DNA of 64,000 nucleotides from FEN-1219 sp963744305 (GTDB lineage Bacteria; Pseudomonadota; Gammaproteobacteria; Steroidobacterales; Rariloculaceae). The stretch is from assembly GCA_963744305.1 (NCBI GenBank), contig CAVUTF010000026.1, forward strand, positions 31,967-95,966. Direction: 5' to 3'. The notes beneath the pieces are model-generated. The model was not told the DNA's origin. It saw only the letters and a list, made by a program, of their open reading frames with translations, and made no database searches. Positions 34,134 to 45,394 of the stretch are shown in pieces. How positions within the stretch are numbered: the first letter of the stretch is position 1; every line of letters begins with the position of its first letter. The translations under genes and the position numbers were made by a program.

Positions 34134-37100
34134 CTAGAACCAGAACCGACGCTCATGCCGATGAAGAAGCGACGGCCCAACGTGTCGTAGTAGCCAGGCT
34201 GGTAGCTTCCCGCGGCCGGCACGCCGCCTGCCGCGCCTGGCAGGCTGAATGCAAGCGGGGCCTGGCAGCCCGGCGGGCTGGTCCCGCCCCCGAGACCCGG
34301 ACAGACACCCTGCAAGTTGGTGCCTATCGGATATCCCGTGCTCGAGCCCACGACCTCCGGCTCGGTATCGAACAAGTTCGTGATACCTCCCCGTAACGAG
34401 ATCATGTCGTTGATGTTCCAGCCGAACGACAAATCGAAGATGCTGTAGTCGTTCGACTCGTACTCCGTTGTCGGCGTGTAGCTGAGCAGGATGCCCGGTC
34501 CACCGGCAGCCACGGCGGCGTTGTTCTCCTTGATCGCCTGCTGGGTCTGGTATTGGGCAGTAAACACGGACGGCAGATACCGCATCCGCAGGGCCAGGTT
34601 CCAATTGTTCCGCGCGTAGTTGACCGAGCCGAACAGTCGATAATCGTACGCGCCGGAGTTGGTGCCGGTGAGGCTCGCGGCCGGGCCCAGCGAGCCTGCC
34701 CAATCGGTTTCGACGTCGAAGGGTGCAGGCGACTGCTTGGTCTCGTAGTAGTCCAGGATCGTAGCCTGCAGGTTGAAGTTGAGGCTGCCGCTACTACCGA
34801 CGTCCTTGTTCCAGTTCCACGCGACGTCCATGCCCGACGTGCTGATCGTGGCCTGGTTGTCGTAGGACACCAGAGCGCTCAACGCGACACCGTTGTTCAG
34901 GTCCCTGGGAACGAGCTGACAGGCCGGGGTTGCGGCCTGCGCGGCTGCCTCCGCGGGCGTGGTCACCGTCTTGGCGCCGAAGCAACGGTAGCCCGCGTAG
35001 GTCACCGAGTACAGCATGATGGCGTCTTCGATGTCGATCTTGTACCAGTCGAACGACCACGTCATGTTGTTGGCCAAGTCGACGACCAGCCCCCAGGTGT
35101 AGGTGTCCGCCGTTTCCGACTTCAGGTTCGGGTTGCCTTGCTGCAAGACCCACGCGAATCCGCCGCCGGTCGCGAGCGGCGCGTTGTTGAGGTTGTAGAA
35201 CTGATTGACAGCCCCGCTGCCCGGACCGCCCATCAATGCCTCGCAGATCATACGGGTGCTTAGCGCACCCGCCGGCGTTTGGCCGGCCGCGAGCGGGGGC
35301 AGCACGCCGGGGACCTCGCCGGGGCCGATCACGGGATCCATTCCCGTACCGCCGGCGCCGTAGGGCGAGTTCGAGCGCACGCCGCACTGCATCGCCGTAC
35401 GCCCCGCCGCCCGTGAAGATCTCTTGCGGGTTCAGGAACAGCTCGCCGAGGTTCGGAGCCCGCGTCGCGCGGTTGAAGCCGCCGCGGAACCGCAAAATGT
35501 CGTTGACCTCCCAATTAATGAGCATCTTCTAGGTGTTCTCCGCATCCGTATGCTCGTAATCGGAATAGCGCGCGCCGATCTCCAGCTCGAGCCTCTGGAA
35601 GGCCCGCTTGCCCTGGAGAACCGGGATGAGGCCCTCGACGTAGTAGTCGTCGACCGAGGTCTCGGCATCCAAGTAGCCCGTCGGATAAACGCCGATGACT
35701 TGGTCGGTGAACGATATCTGCGATTGCAGAATGTCCGGGTTGAACACACCGGAGTTGCGGCGGCTCTGGTAACCCGTCGCCATGCGCACTTCACCGGCAG
35801 GCAGCTCGAATACGGGCCCCTGGAAGTTCAGCTCGATGATGTTCTGCTCGTTCTGCGTGCGCGTCTGGAGCGTCGCATTGATCGCCTGGAAGCAGTCGTC
35901 CGAGAGCGGTTGGTCGCCGAGGAAGTACGTGGCGTAGAGGCCGGAAGTACACGTGATATCGGCGGCACCGAAGAATGGGCGTTGACTGTTGGGCGGCTCG
36001 TTACCGGAGATCCTTGCGCCGCGGCCATAGTCGGGCCGGTCGGCGAGCTCGCCGGTAACGCTCCAGCGACAGATTGCCGCCGGCCACGTTATAGGTGCCG
36101 GATTCGCCGTGCGAAAGAAAGAACTCGCCGCTCCACTCCTGGCCGATGTCGAAGTCCAAGCCCACATCGACCTGCCAAACCTCGTTGATGTTCGAGGTGC
36201 TGCGCGGCGGAAGGCTGTCGCCCGGGAGCCACTGCGGTTGCCAGCGAGCCTGCGGTCCCGGCGTGCCGAGGAGGGCGGGATTGTCGGTAGCCGTGGTATT
36301 CGAGCCCCAAGTGCCGCAAGGGAGGCCGGCAGAGGGGCCGGTAAGTAAGCGTGGTGCCGGCAGTGCAGTATGTCGAGGGGCTCCGGCTGTTCAGCAGAAT
36401 GGCGAGCTGAGCGGGAACAGGATGTTGCGCGCCGGGCTGCCCCGGTGGGTATGAAACTCGGATTGGCGTACGCCGCCGGATTGTCACGAACGGCTGTGAC
36501 GATCGCGGGATCCCTGTAGTTCAGTGTCGGATCCACCGGGCTGTCCGTTAGTCGGATTGAAGGGGACCGTGGCTTCCCAACCGGTGACCGCGGCCGTGCC
36601 GCCCAGGACCGTCGACGTGTCGCTTTCCGCAAACGTCGCGCGGGCTTTCAGCCGCACCGTGTCGCTCACGTCGAAAGTACCGGAGGCGAAAAACGAATAC
36701 CGGTCCTGCGGCGCGCTAATGGTGGCTCCCGGGAAAGTGTACTTCAGGGTCTGGAACTCCTGCGGCGGTGTGCGTTTGTCCGGTGTGGGACGTTATTGTC
36801 AATCGCGTTCATCAGAGCATATTCCAGACCATCGACTGGACCGGAATAGCGCATCGACCCGTCGGCCCGGTACAACCCTCCAATGCTGGCGAGGGCTTGG
36901 CCGGCGGGGTTGACGAAGATGTTCCCGTCGGGACTAAACTGGAATCCACGCGCAACACCGTTCTGCGGCCCGTTCGGGCTGAAGACGTTAGTGCCCGGCG
37001 GCCGGTCACTGAACAACGCGTTAATAGTGTCGATCGGCGGGCACTCCGGACCATTGCAGGCATAGCCGTTGATTCCCTGGTTAAACAAGAAACCCGTCGT

Positions 37101-37918
37101 GTCCGGGCGCGCATACCACTCTCGGTAAATGTCGTGGTCGTGCTCGAGGGCCATGCTCGCGGCTGTAGGCCTCGAAACCGACCGTGACGTTGCCGCGACC
37201 GTCGCTGAAATTGGTGCCCAGGACGCCGGAAAGGCGCGACTCCTCGCTGTCACCCTCCGCGGTCATGCCGGTCTGCAAGTCGACGTCAAAGCCTTCGAAA
37301 TCGTCCTTCAAAATGAAATTCGTCACGCCGCCGACGGCGTCGGCGCCGTACACGGCCGACGCGCCACCGGTGATGGTCTCAACGCGCTCGATCAGCGCCG
37401 AAGGGATGCCGTTGACGTCGGTCACCATCAGAGGATTGATCGGCACCATGCGCTTGCCGTCCACGAGGACGAGGCTGCGGTTCGGGCCGAAGCCGCGCAG
37501 CGAGATCGATGCAATGCCGACGGAGTTGACCGGCGTGATCTGCACGTCGCCGTCGCTCGTGACGGGTGATGCAGCCGGGTTGTATTGCGGCATCTGGTTC
37601 AGATACGACTCGACGTTCAGGCCGGTCTGCGTTTCGAAGTCCTCAGCTGTCTACAGTCACGATCGGGCTGTTCGACTCGAAGTCACGCCGCACTATCCGC
37701 GAACCGGTGACAGTGATCTCCTCGATCGACGCCGGCACCGCCGCCGGCTCTTGAGCGCTCGCTGGAGCGACGAACGAAGCGGCCAGAGCCGAAGCGGCGA
37801 GCACCAACGGCGTCCCGGCACGCCGACGAGCCGCAGCCTTACCGCGTAGCATTTCGCTGATTTCGAGAGACAAAGCTCCGAGACGCGGGCGAACGCCCGC
37901 GGCGTTAGCTGACTTCAT
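34134..37918 (-). CDS. TonB-dependent outer-membrane receptor, frameshifted
   Basis: Starts at ATG 37918 after GGGGAGGAATC. Signal peptide (LAASALAASFVAPASAQEP), TonB box-like EEITVTGSRIVRRDFES, plug domain (SLRGFGPNRSLVLVDGKRM; GGASAVYGADAVGGVTNFIL), then a very long barrel. Five or more frameshifts. Even the last residues are shifted: the frame shown gives MSVGSGSS, while one added base gives MSVGFWF and a stop, the expected aromatic barrel end. Imports a large substrate (glycan, siderophore or similar); substrate not predictable. Confidence 0.88.
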
Positions 37919-38135
37919 GATTCCTCCCCAAGGCACGTTCATTAGCTCGCGAAGCGACCAAAAGCTCCGCAACCCGCTGAGCGCCGAGTCTAGTCGTCGC
38001 GACACTCAGACTATTTTGAGGCTAGCACCATGCAAACAGGCGCGCAACAAGAGGTCGTTGCTGACGCGCAACGCCGCGACGGCCTGCGTGCCGCGTGTCC
38101 GGAAGCGCAAGCCGTCGAGTACACTACCAAACCGC

Positions 38136-38678
38136 ATGACGCGATACCCCAATCCACTGCACGCGCGCCGGCGAGGCGTCATGGCGTGCGTCGTGGTACA
38201 TGCCGTCTGCAGCCTGGCTTACCTCGAAGCGACGCTTGCTCAGGAGCAAGGTCGCGTCACGATCGACGCGCGTCGTTGCCTCGAGCTCGAGTCGCCGGAC
38301 GAGCGGCTCGCGTGCTTCGAGACGCAGGTCGACGAGGCCCAGAGCCGCGGGTCAACGGCTCCGGCGACCGCAGGTGTGCCGGCACCAAGCTCGCAACAAT
38401 CGATACCTACGGTGGACGTTGCGGCCCCGCCGGGGCAAGGCACTCCTGCAGACGCGCCAGGCCAAAGCGAATGGGTCGGCAACATCACATCGCTGAGAGA
38501 GCGCGCGCCGAACCAATATTTGATCACGCTCGACAGCGGCCAAGTCTGGCAGCAACGGCTCGCGGAGCGTTACACACTGCGTGTCGGCCAACGGGTGCGG
38601 ATTTACCAGAGCAGGTTTGGCCTACGACTCCAGGCCGACGGGGTGAACGGCTTCATCCAAGTCGAGCGCGTCCCCTGA
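38136..38678 (+). CDS. Secreted protein with C-terminal SH3-like part
   Basis: Signal peptide with RRR n-region (HARRRGVMACVVVHAVCSLA), then an RCLELESPDERLACFE block with two Cys, a Pro/Ala/Ser linker, and a C-terminal domain (NQYLITLDSGQVWQQRLAER, VGQRVRIYQSRFG) that looks like a small beta barrel. About 180 residues. The ATG at 38181 has a better ribosome binding site but would lack the basic start of the signal peptide. Family unknown; probably periplasmic. Confidence 0.65.
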   Translation: MTRYPNPLHARRRGVMACVVVHAVCSLAYLEATLAQEQGRVTIDARRCLELESPDERLACFETQVDEAQSRGSTAPATAGVPAPSSQQSIPTVDVAAPPGQGTPADAPGQSEWVGNITSLRERAPNQYLITLDSGQVWQQRLAERYTLRVGQRVRIYQSRFGLRLQADGVNGFIQVERVP

Positions 38679-38796
38679 TCCCGGCGGCGGTCTACCCCCG
38701 TCATCGAGCGTGATCATGCGCTGTTTCTTGGTGTTACACTTCCATGCATCGACCAATCACAGGTCGGGCGGAGCATGAATCCATCCGATTGATCCG

Positions 38797-40047
38797 ATGG
38801 CCTCGTTCGTACTGCCAGATACGCCGAAACTAACGGCAAGCATCCTGTTCTTCGCCGCTCTTGCCGTCTCGCCCCTCGTTTTTTGTCAACCCCTGTTCGA
38901 GCCTGTCGCGCGCGATGGCGGGCAGGCAGAGATCGTCGACCGTATCCGCGAGGAGCAAGCACTGAACGGCGCGTACTCCGCGGCGTTGGTCGAGCCTTTG
39001 ACGACCTTGAGCCTTCTCTATGAGGAAAGCGGCGATCGCGGTCTCGCGATCCTGGCCATCGAGCGAGCGTTACAAGTGCAGCGGGCCAACTACGGCCTCC
39101 GCACGCTCGACCAGGCGCCGCTGATACGGCAATGGATCAAGAACGCGGAAACGATGGGCAATTTCAAGATGGCCTGGGACCTCGAGCAGGCGCTGATCGC
39201 GCTCGCACACAGAAACCCGAACGATTTGCGCGCGGTCCCCATTCTCCGCGAGATCGGCGACAAGCGGCTGGATCTCCTCGAACGGTACGTCAAAGGAGAG
39301 GAGTTCCCGCCGCAGATCATTCTCGGCTGCTACTACGACCCGGTGCGGTACGACTCCATGCCCAGCGAGCAGCGAAACTGCTACGCCGGCAGTCGACGCG
39401 TCGCGATACAAGCGATCCTTTGGGAGGCGCAGCGATATTACTCGGACGCGATCCGAGTGATGCAGCGCAACGAGCTCTACTCGAGCGATGAGCTTCGGAA
39501 CCTCGAGATGGAGCTGGTTCGCACTAGCTATCTGCACGGCCGCAACCCTGCCGTCGGCAAAGAGAGCCTTCGCCGCCTGCTCGCCTACGACGTGGCGAAC
39601 GCCGCCCCCCGGGAGACTCGGGTCGAGTCGCTCGTGCAAATGGCCGACTGGGACCTCATGTTCGCGAACGGCCGCAGCGAGAACGACGCCGTGCTGGCGA
39701 CGTATGAGGCGGCCTACCGGGAGCTAGAGAAAGCAGGAACCTCGCAAGCTTCGATCGAAGAGACTTTCTCTCCCAAGACGCCGGTCGTCCTTCCCGCCTT
39801 TCTCCGGAATCCTTTGGCGTCCGAGCAGACGCCGGAGTCGAAGGGCTATATCGACGTTGCGTTCGAGATCAGTAAGTACGGGAAGAGCGACGGGATCGAG
39901 ATCATCGGCCGCACGAACAATGTGACGGACGCCGCCGAGAGGAATCTCGTCCGAGTGATTGCCCGAAGCACGTTCCGGCCCAGGTTGACTGCCGGCCATG
40001 TCGCCGAAAACTCGCCGATCGTCGTTCGCTACTATCTCAATAACTAG
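38797..40047 (+). CDS. Exported TPR-like protein with TonB-C-like end
   Basis: A 416-residue protein with an N-terminal signal (ILFFAALAVSPLVFCQP) and helical repeats (LTTLSLLYEESGDRGLAILA, WEAQRYYSDAIRVMQRNE). The C-terminal 80 residues (SKGYIDVAFEISKYGKSDGI ... RSTFRPRL) resemble the TonB C-terminal domain seen in stand-alone periplasmic proteins. Intact. May aid envelope energy coupling or simply bind a periplasmic partner; function unproven. Confidence 0.65.
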   Translation: MASFVLPDTPKLTASILFFAALAVSPLVFCQPLFEPVARDGGQAEIVDRIREEQALNGAYSAALVEPLTTLSLLYEESGDRGLAILAIERALQVQRANYGLRTLDQAPLIRQWIKNAETMGNFKMAWDLEQALIALAHRNPNDLRAVPILREIGDKRLDLLERYVKGEEFPPQIILGCYYDPVRYDSMPSEQRNCYAGSRRVAIQAILWEAQRYYSDAIRVMQRNELYSSDELRNLEMELVRTSYLHGRNPAVGKESLRRLLAYDVANAAPRETRVESLVQMADWDLMFANGRSENDAVLATYEAAYRELEKAGTSQASIEETFSPKTPVVLPAFLRNPLASEQTPESKGYIDVAFEISKYGKSDGIEIIGRTNNVTDAAERNLVRVIARSTFRPRLTAGHVAENSPIVVRYYLNN

Positions 40048-40112
40048 CGTTATCGGCCGACGGCCGAACGCCCGCTCATATCGAGTTTCTGACACGCGTC
40101 CGCGGATCAACG

Positions 40113-40868
40113 ATGCAACACAATTTCAGCGACCAGTATTTTCTGATCACCGGTGCGGGCCGCGGCCTCGGCCGACATCTCGCCCGGCACCTCGCGGGTT
40201 TCGGCGCCACCGTCGCCGCGGTCGATATCGACGGCGACAGCTGCCGCAACACGGCGGCGGATATCGGGAAAGCCGGCGGCAAAGCTGTTGCTTACGAGGG
40301 CGACATCGCACGCCGCGATACGTTCCGGCACGTCGCTGCCGATTTCGCGCGCCACGGTGGACGCATCGATGCGATCGTCAACAACGCCATGATTCTGCAT
40401 TACTGCCCCGTGCAGGAGGTCGAGCCCGAGCGCCTCGGCGCGATGCTCGACGTCGGCATCAAGGCGCTGTTCTGGTCGGCGCAGGCCCTGCTCGAGCACT
40501 ACGACCCCGAACGCGGAGCGAGCTTGATCAACATGGCGTCCCCGGTCGCCGTGCGCGGCTACCCGGGCACTTCCGTCTACAGCACCGTCAAGGGCGCCGT
40601 GACGTCCTTTACGCGAGTCATGGCTGCGGAGCTCGGTCCGAAGAAGATACGCGTCAATGCCGTCTCCCCGGCGTCCGTGCCGACGCCGGGCGCCATGGGG
40701 CTCAACACGCCAGAGGAATACGAAAAGCGCGCCGCGCGGATTCCGCTGCGCCGCAACGGCACCGAAGAAGACAACTCGCGGGCCATCGCCTTCCTGTTGA
40801 GCGACGACGCGAGCTTCGTCAACGGCGAGATCTTCAACGTCGACGGCGGCGTCGCGGCCTGCGCCTGA
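40113..40868 (+). CDS. SDR-family oxidoreductase A
   Basis: An intact 251-residue classical short-chain dehydrogenase: cofactor loop TGAGRGLG at residues 13-20, IVNNAM (variant of NNAG), Ser in MASPVA, catalytic Tyr/Lys in YSTVK, and C-terminal NGEIFNVDGG. An acidic Asp after beta-2 (AVDIDGD) suggests NAD(H) preference. Substrate unknown. Convergent with the hydrolase at 40876. Confidence 0.92.
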   Translation: MQHNFSDQYFLITGAGRGLGRHLARHLAGFGATVAAVDIDGDSCRNTAADIGKAGGKAVAYEGDIARRDTFRHVAADFARHGGRIDAIVNNAMILHYCPVQEVEPERLGAMLDVGIKALFWSAQALLEHYDPERGASLINMASPVAVRGYPGTSVYSTVKGAVTSFTRVMAAELGPKKIRVNAVSPASVPTPGAMGLNTPEEYEKRAARIPLRRNGTEEDNSRAIAFLLSDDASFVNGEIFNVDGGVAACA

Positions 40869-40875
40869 GCCTCGT

Positions 40876-42069
40876 TCAGAGCTCGCAACCGTAGAAGGCG
40901 TCGATGAGACGCGCCGCCCGCGGCCCGTTCGTGCCCACGGCGTGCATCTTGTTGCAAGCATAGGAGAAGCCCATGCCGGCATCGGGATCGCAGAAGCCGA
41001 TCGAGCCGCCGATGCCGTGATGGCCGAAGCTGCGCATGTTCGGGCCCATGTAGACGGCTTCCGGCGTATTCAGCAGGAGGCCTAGAGCCTGGTGGTACGG
41101 CCGGTCCTGCAGCGCTTCGGTCTGGTTGTGCTGCTCGGTGATCATGGCTTCGATCTGTCGCTTACTCATGATCGTGACGCCGTCGAGACTGCCGCCGTTG
41201 CCGAGCGCGCCGTAGATTCGCGCGACGCCGCGCGCGTTGCCATGGCCGCTGCCGCTCGCGATCTCCACCGTGCGCCACTCGCGGCTTATTGAGCGTGACG
41301 GCCCAAGGCTCGGCCGGGTTCTGCTTGAACGCGAGCGCCTTGAGCGACGTCTGATCGGCGCCGTCCTTTGCGGCGAAGAGCTGCGCATCCATGTTGGGCA
41401 TCACCTCGGCCACGCGCGCCTGCTCCGCTTCGGTCATCCCGCCGATGTAGTACTCGGCGTGCAGCGGCGTGCTCACTTCCTCGCGCAGGAACGGGCCGAC
41501 GGTCTTGCCACAGACCCGGCGCATGATCTCGCCGAGCAGGAAGCCCTGATGATGAACGTGATAGGCCGCCTTCGTGCCGATCTCCCACAGCGGCTCCTGC
41601 TCCTCGAGCGCTGTCACCATCGCTTCACGATCGAACATCGCGCCCGGCCAGAGCGGATTCGTGGTCAGCACGGGAACGGCCGCAGTGTGGTCGAGAAAAT
41701 GCCGCACGAGCGTCTTTTCCTTGCCGTTGCGCCCGTACTCGGGCCAGTACTCGATCACGTGGGCGTTCGGATCGACGAGTCCGCGATCGATCAGCATGTT
41801 GAAGCAGATGGCGGTGATCCCTTTGGCAACCGACATCATGCAGACCGTCGTCGGCGCATCCCACGGCACCTGCATGGCGCGATCGCGCCAGCCGCCCCAG
41901 ACGTCGACGACCGTGCGTCCGTCGAGCACGATGGAGCAAGCGGCCCCGACCTCGTCCTCGACTCTGAAGTTCTCGACGAACGCGTCGACGACGGCCCGGT
42001 ACTCGGGCGCGTACGTCCCGGCGAGGTGATACGTTGCGCCGCGCGCCTCGATCTGCGTGCCGAGCTCCA
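40876..42069 (-). CDS. EstB-like beta-lactamase-fold esterase
   Basis: No signal peptide; starts at GTG 42069 with GAGGAGC upstream. Nucleophile motif SVAK in MMSVAKGITAICFNMLIDRG, then FLDHTAAVPVL and FGHHGIGGSIGFCDP (third motif). One frameshift at about 41285 joins the ORFs; about 397 residues, usual for the carboxylesterase/EstB family. Cytosolic esterase of unknown substrate. Confidence 0.86.
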
Positions 42070-42095
42070 CTGTGCTCCTCGCTCGCCGGACCCGG

Positions 42096-42741
42096 CTCAG
42101 TCGCCGTGGCCGGTGAGGATCTCGTCGTAGGCCTTGCTCAGCCCCTCGGCGAACTGTTGTTGGATCGTGAGCGCGAGCGAGCGCGTGCTGGATCCTCATG
42201 GGCCAGTCCTGTAGCTCCGGGGAGGTGGCCTTCTCTGGGTCCCCGACGGCGATCAGCGGCGCCGCGGCGGCCGCTACCTGGGTCACGGATTGGTCTTGGA
42301 TCGCGTCGTACTTGCGCTGTAGATCGTAAACGCGTGCGAAACCGCGCACGTCGGCGTATTCCATGTGCCCGAACGCCCCCGTGACCTCCGCTGTGGCGTA
42401 CGCGCCCGCGCTGAGATTCGCCATCTGGAAGCCGATCGAAATCTCGTTCGTGCCGAGAGGTTGCGAGGCGAGCAGGTTTTTCGCCGCGGTGTAGGCGGTA
42501 CGGTAATTGGTCTTCGCGGCGTCGAAGGTTGCGATCACGCTATCGAGCTCGGCTTTGTTGTCGCGGATCTCGGTGAGCAGGTTCTCGCGCGACTTCGGCC
42601 GCGAGCGACCGATGCCCGCTCCACTCGCGAATGCCCATCGAACGATAACGCGATCAGAATGCCCACCGTGACGATCGCGATGTGAACGAACGCTTCTCTC
42701 CAGTGTCGAGGACCGGGTGATGCGCGTGCGTGTACTTCCAT
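42096..42741 (-). CDS. Membrane-anchored helical protein, frameshifted
   Basis: The N-terminus HWREAFVHIAIVTVGILIAL is one transmembrane helix; then in a second frame ARENLLTEIRDNKAELDSVI, a long helical domain, and in a third frame the end EGLSKAYDEILTGHGD. About 214 residues with two frameshifts (near 42620 and 42175). This plan (one TM helix, then a coiled helical domain) resembles DUF6090-like proteins. Function unknown. It lies 26 bases before the esterase start. Confidence 0.55.
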
Positions 42742-43047
42742 GGGCGCAACTCACTACGGCGGACAGGCTCATCTCCTGGCGACGAACGCCGAGGCCGGCC
42801 CTACCGCGTCGGGCAATTCAATGATAGCCAGACGCGCGGCGCAAGTCGCGAGCGTCGCGTGCGCCAGCAGCTGCATCAGCGGCGATCGGCAACGCTCGAG
42901 TCGCTCGACGCGGCAGAGCGTGTCGCACAAGGCCGCGCGTTCGGTTCGCGTCTCCTTTGCTATTTGCTCGACCCGCGACGAACATAGGGGCGCAACGCAA
43001 CGACGCTCATTCCGAACGACAACGACACAAGGCTTGGGCTAACCTGC
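42742..43047. other. Intergenic region between divergent genes
   Basis: No gene supported; ORFs here lack ribosome binding sites. Holds the promoters for the membrane protein (minus) and the GMC oxidoreductase (plus). Confidence 0.3.
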
Positions 43048-44699
43048 TTGAGCAGCACAACGACTGAGTTCGATCGCGACTTCGACTACATCGTCGTCGG
43101 CGCCGGGACCGCCGGGTGCGTGCTCGCGAGCCGCTTGTCGGAGAACTCCGGCGAATCGCGTTTGTCTGATCGAAGCCGGCGGCTCCGAGCGCCACCCGTT
43201 CATCGCGATTCCGGCCGCCGTCGGCGCCGCGATCATGAGCCCCAAGTTCGGCTGGGGCCTGTCGACGGTGCCGCAGCAGCACCTCAATGGCCGGCGCGTG
43301 CCGCTGCCGCGCGGCCGCGTGATCGGCGGCACCGGATCGATCAACGGCATGGCGTATTTCCGCGGGCCGGCGAAGGACTTCGACGACTGGGCGGCCGCGG
43401 GCAATCCCGGCTGGTCGTATGCGGATCTCTTGCCGTATTTCCTGCGCTCCGAGCACAACCCCGAGTACGCAGGCTCGCCGTACCATGCGACGGGCGGACC
43501 GATGGGCGTGAGCTTTCCGACGAGCCGCAACCGGCTCTGCGATGCGTTCAACGCGAGCATGGCGTCGCTCGGGTACAAGGAGCTTCGCCGATTTCAACGT
43601 TCCGGATCCGAACGGCTACGGCTATCGGCAAGGCACGATCTGGAAAGGACGCCGCGTCTCGACCGCGAGCGCGTATCTGAAGCCCGCGATGACGCGGCGC
43701 AATCTCGAGGTGCTCACGCGAGACGCGGACGCGACGCGTGTCTGCTCGACGGCAAGCGTGCCGTCGGCGTCGAAGATGCAGGCGCGGGACGGGATCAAAC
43801 GGCTTCGCGGCGCGCAAGGAGGTCGTCGTCTGCGCGGCACCTTCCATTCGCCGCACTTGCTGCTGCACTCCGGTATCGGCGACGAGCGGGATCTCAAGTC
43901 CTGGGGCATCACGCCCGTGCATCATCTGCCGGCCGTCGGCCGGCACCTCAGGGATCATCCCGCGGCGCCGATCGCGATGGAGACGGACGATTCCACGTCG
44001 TACGGCCACTCATGGAAGGCGCTGCCGCGCAACGTCGCGCAGATGCGTTCGGTACCTCGCGACACGCCGAGGTCCTCTGGCGAGCAACCTGTTCGAAACC
44101 AACGCCTATATCCGGACGCTGCCGGAATCCGACCGTCCGGACTTGCAGCTCGTGTTCCAGCCCGCGCGGCGCAACCCGCGGCCGTTTCCGATTCCGCTCG
44201 GCCACGGCTTTGCGATCGTCATCGTGTGTCTCTATCCCAAGAGCGAGGGGCGCGTGAGCCTGTGCCGGCCCGGACCCGCTCGCCGAGCCGCTCATCGATC
44301 CCGCGCTCGGCAGCGACGAGGCCGATTAGCGACACTGCTTCGCGGACTGAAGATGGCGCGAACGATCTTCGCGCACGAGAGCTTCAGGCCGTATCGCGCG
44401 CGCGAGGTGTTGCCCGGCCCCGAGGTCTCGTCCGACGAGCAGTGGCTCGAGCACATCAGACGCACGCTCACGACCGTGCACCATCCGGGCTCGACGTGCC
44501 GCATGGGGCCCGCCGGAGACAACGTCGTCGACCACGAGCTCAAGGTGCACGGGCTCGAGCAGCTCCGGGTCGCCGATGCCTCGATCTATCCGCGCCTCGT
44601 GGGCGCGAACACGAATGCGAGCGTCGTGGCGATCGCGGAGAAGGCGTCCGATATGATCTGGGCAAGCCCCCGCCGGCGCCGATCGAACCGACGGCTTGA
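43048..44699 (+). CDS. GMC-family FAD oxidoreductase, frameshifted
   Basis: FAD loop DYIVVGAGTAGCVLASRL; GMC signature 1 RGRVIGGTGSINGMAYFRG; a middle part with VVVCAGTFHSPHLLLHSGIG-like text spread over frames; C-terminal catalytic region TTVHHPGSTCRMGP and IYPRLVGANTNASVVAIAEK. Total about 540 residues, as usual for choline dehydrogenase-like alcohol oxidoreductases. Six or so frameshifts, the densest in the window, yet each block is fully conserved. The TTG start is uncertain. Confidence 0.85.
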
Positions 44700-44745
44700 G
44701 TTGCCGTGTTTCGCGCTACGGCAGCGCCGTCTTCAGCAGTGCGCG

Positions 44746-45193
44746 CTACTTGAGGTCGAGCACTTGCATGGTCGACGAACCGAGGACCGTGCGGATGCTC
44801 GCACGGGCAGCCTGCTCCTTGTACGCCTGGTCGTTTGTTTGCCCGAGCTGCTTGACGACTTCGTCACCTTTCGCGAGCGCTCCGTCGAGTGCCGCCCAGT
44901 TCGTGTACCGGGTGACGAGCAGAATGTCCGCATCGTCCGGCGTCCGCGCCTCCACGGTCATGACCTCGTAGCCGACGATGTAGCCCAGCTTCTTGGCGGT
45001 CTCCTGCTGCCTCTTCCATTCGGTCGCCGAGCCACTTCATGTAATCGTCGAAGTGGCCGTCCACGGTGCGAATCCGCGCAACGTTGACGACGATGCCTTC
45101 GCCGTAAGGATGATCCTGGGCAAGAGCGGCAAGACTCAGACAGGCGAAGACAGTAGCTGCGGCACAGGCGGCGAAGCGATTCTTGACTGACAT
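44746..45193 (-). CDS. Exported ABM/NIPSNAP-like protein, frameshifted
   Basis: Signal peptide (MSVKNRFAACAAATVFACLS...ALAQD), then VNVARIRTVDGHFDDYMKWL. One frame change (near 45010) leads into VEARTPDDADILLVTRYTNW and DQAYKEQAARASIRTVLGSS, ending MQVLDLK. The ferredoxin-like dimeric alpha-beta barrel pattern is likely. About 148 residues, periplasmic. No catalytic residues can be named. Confidence 0.6.
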
Positions 45194-45394
45194 TGGAAAC
45201 TCCTTTGGGAGTCGTTATTGATCCTAGTGATGGACGCGTCGGCTGTGCGCCTGCGGCGCACGCGCGTCCGGATCGCGCGGATACTACGTCCAAAGAGCGA
45301 GTCTGAATGCGAGCTAAATCCGTACACTAGGCTCGGGTCGCGCTCGCCGCTCCGAATCGTCGCTTCCATTGCGAGCGCGCAGACGGGAGGAATG

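Noticed and set aside
41162..42772. 536-codon ORF suggesting one protein from 42.8 to 41.2 kb
   Set aside because: It joins the membrane protein and the EstB-like esterase by chance of frame; a separate GTG with GAGGAGC starts the esterase at 42069.
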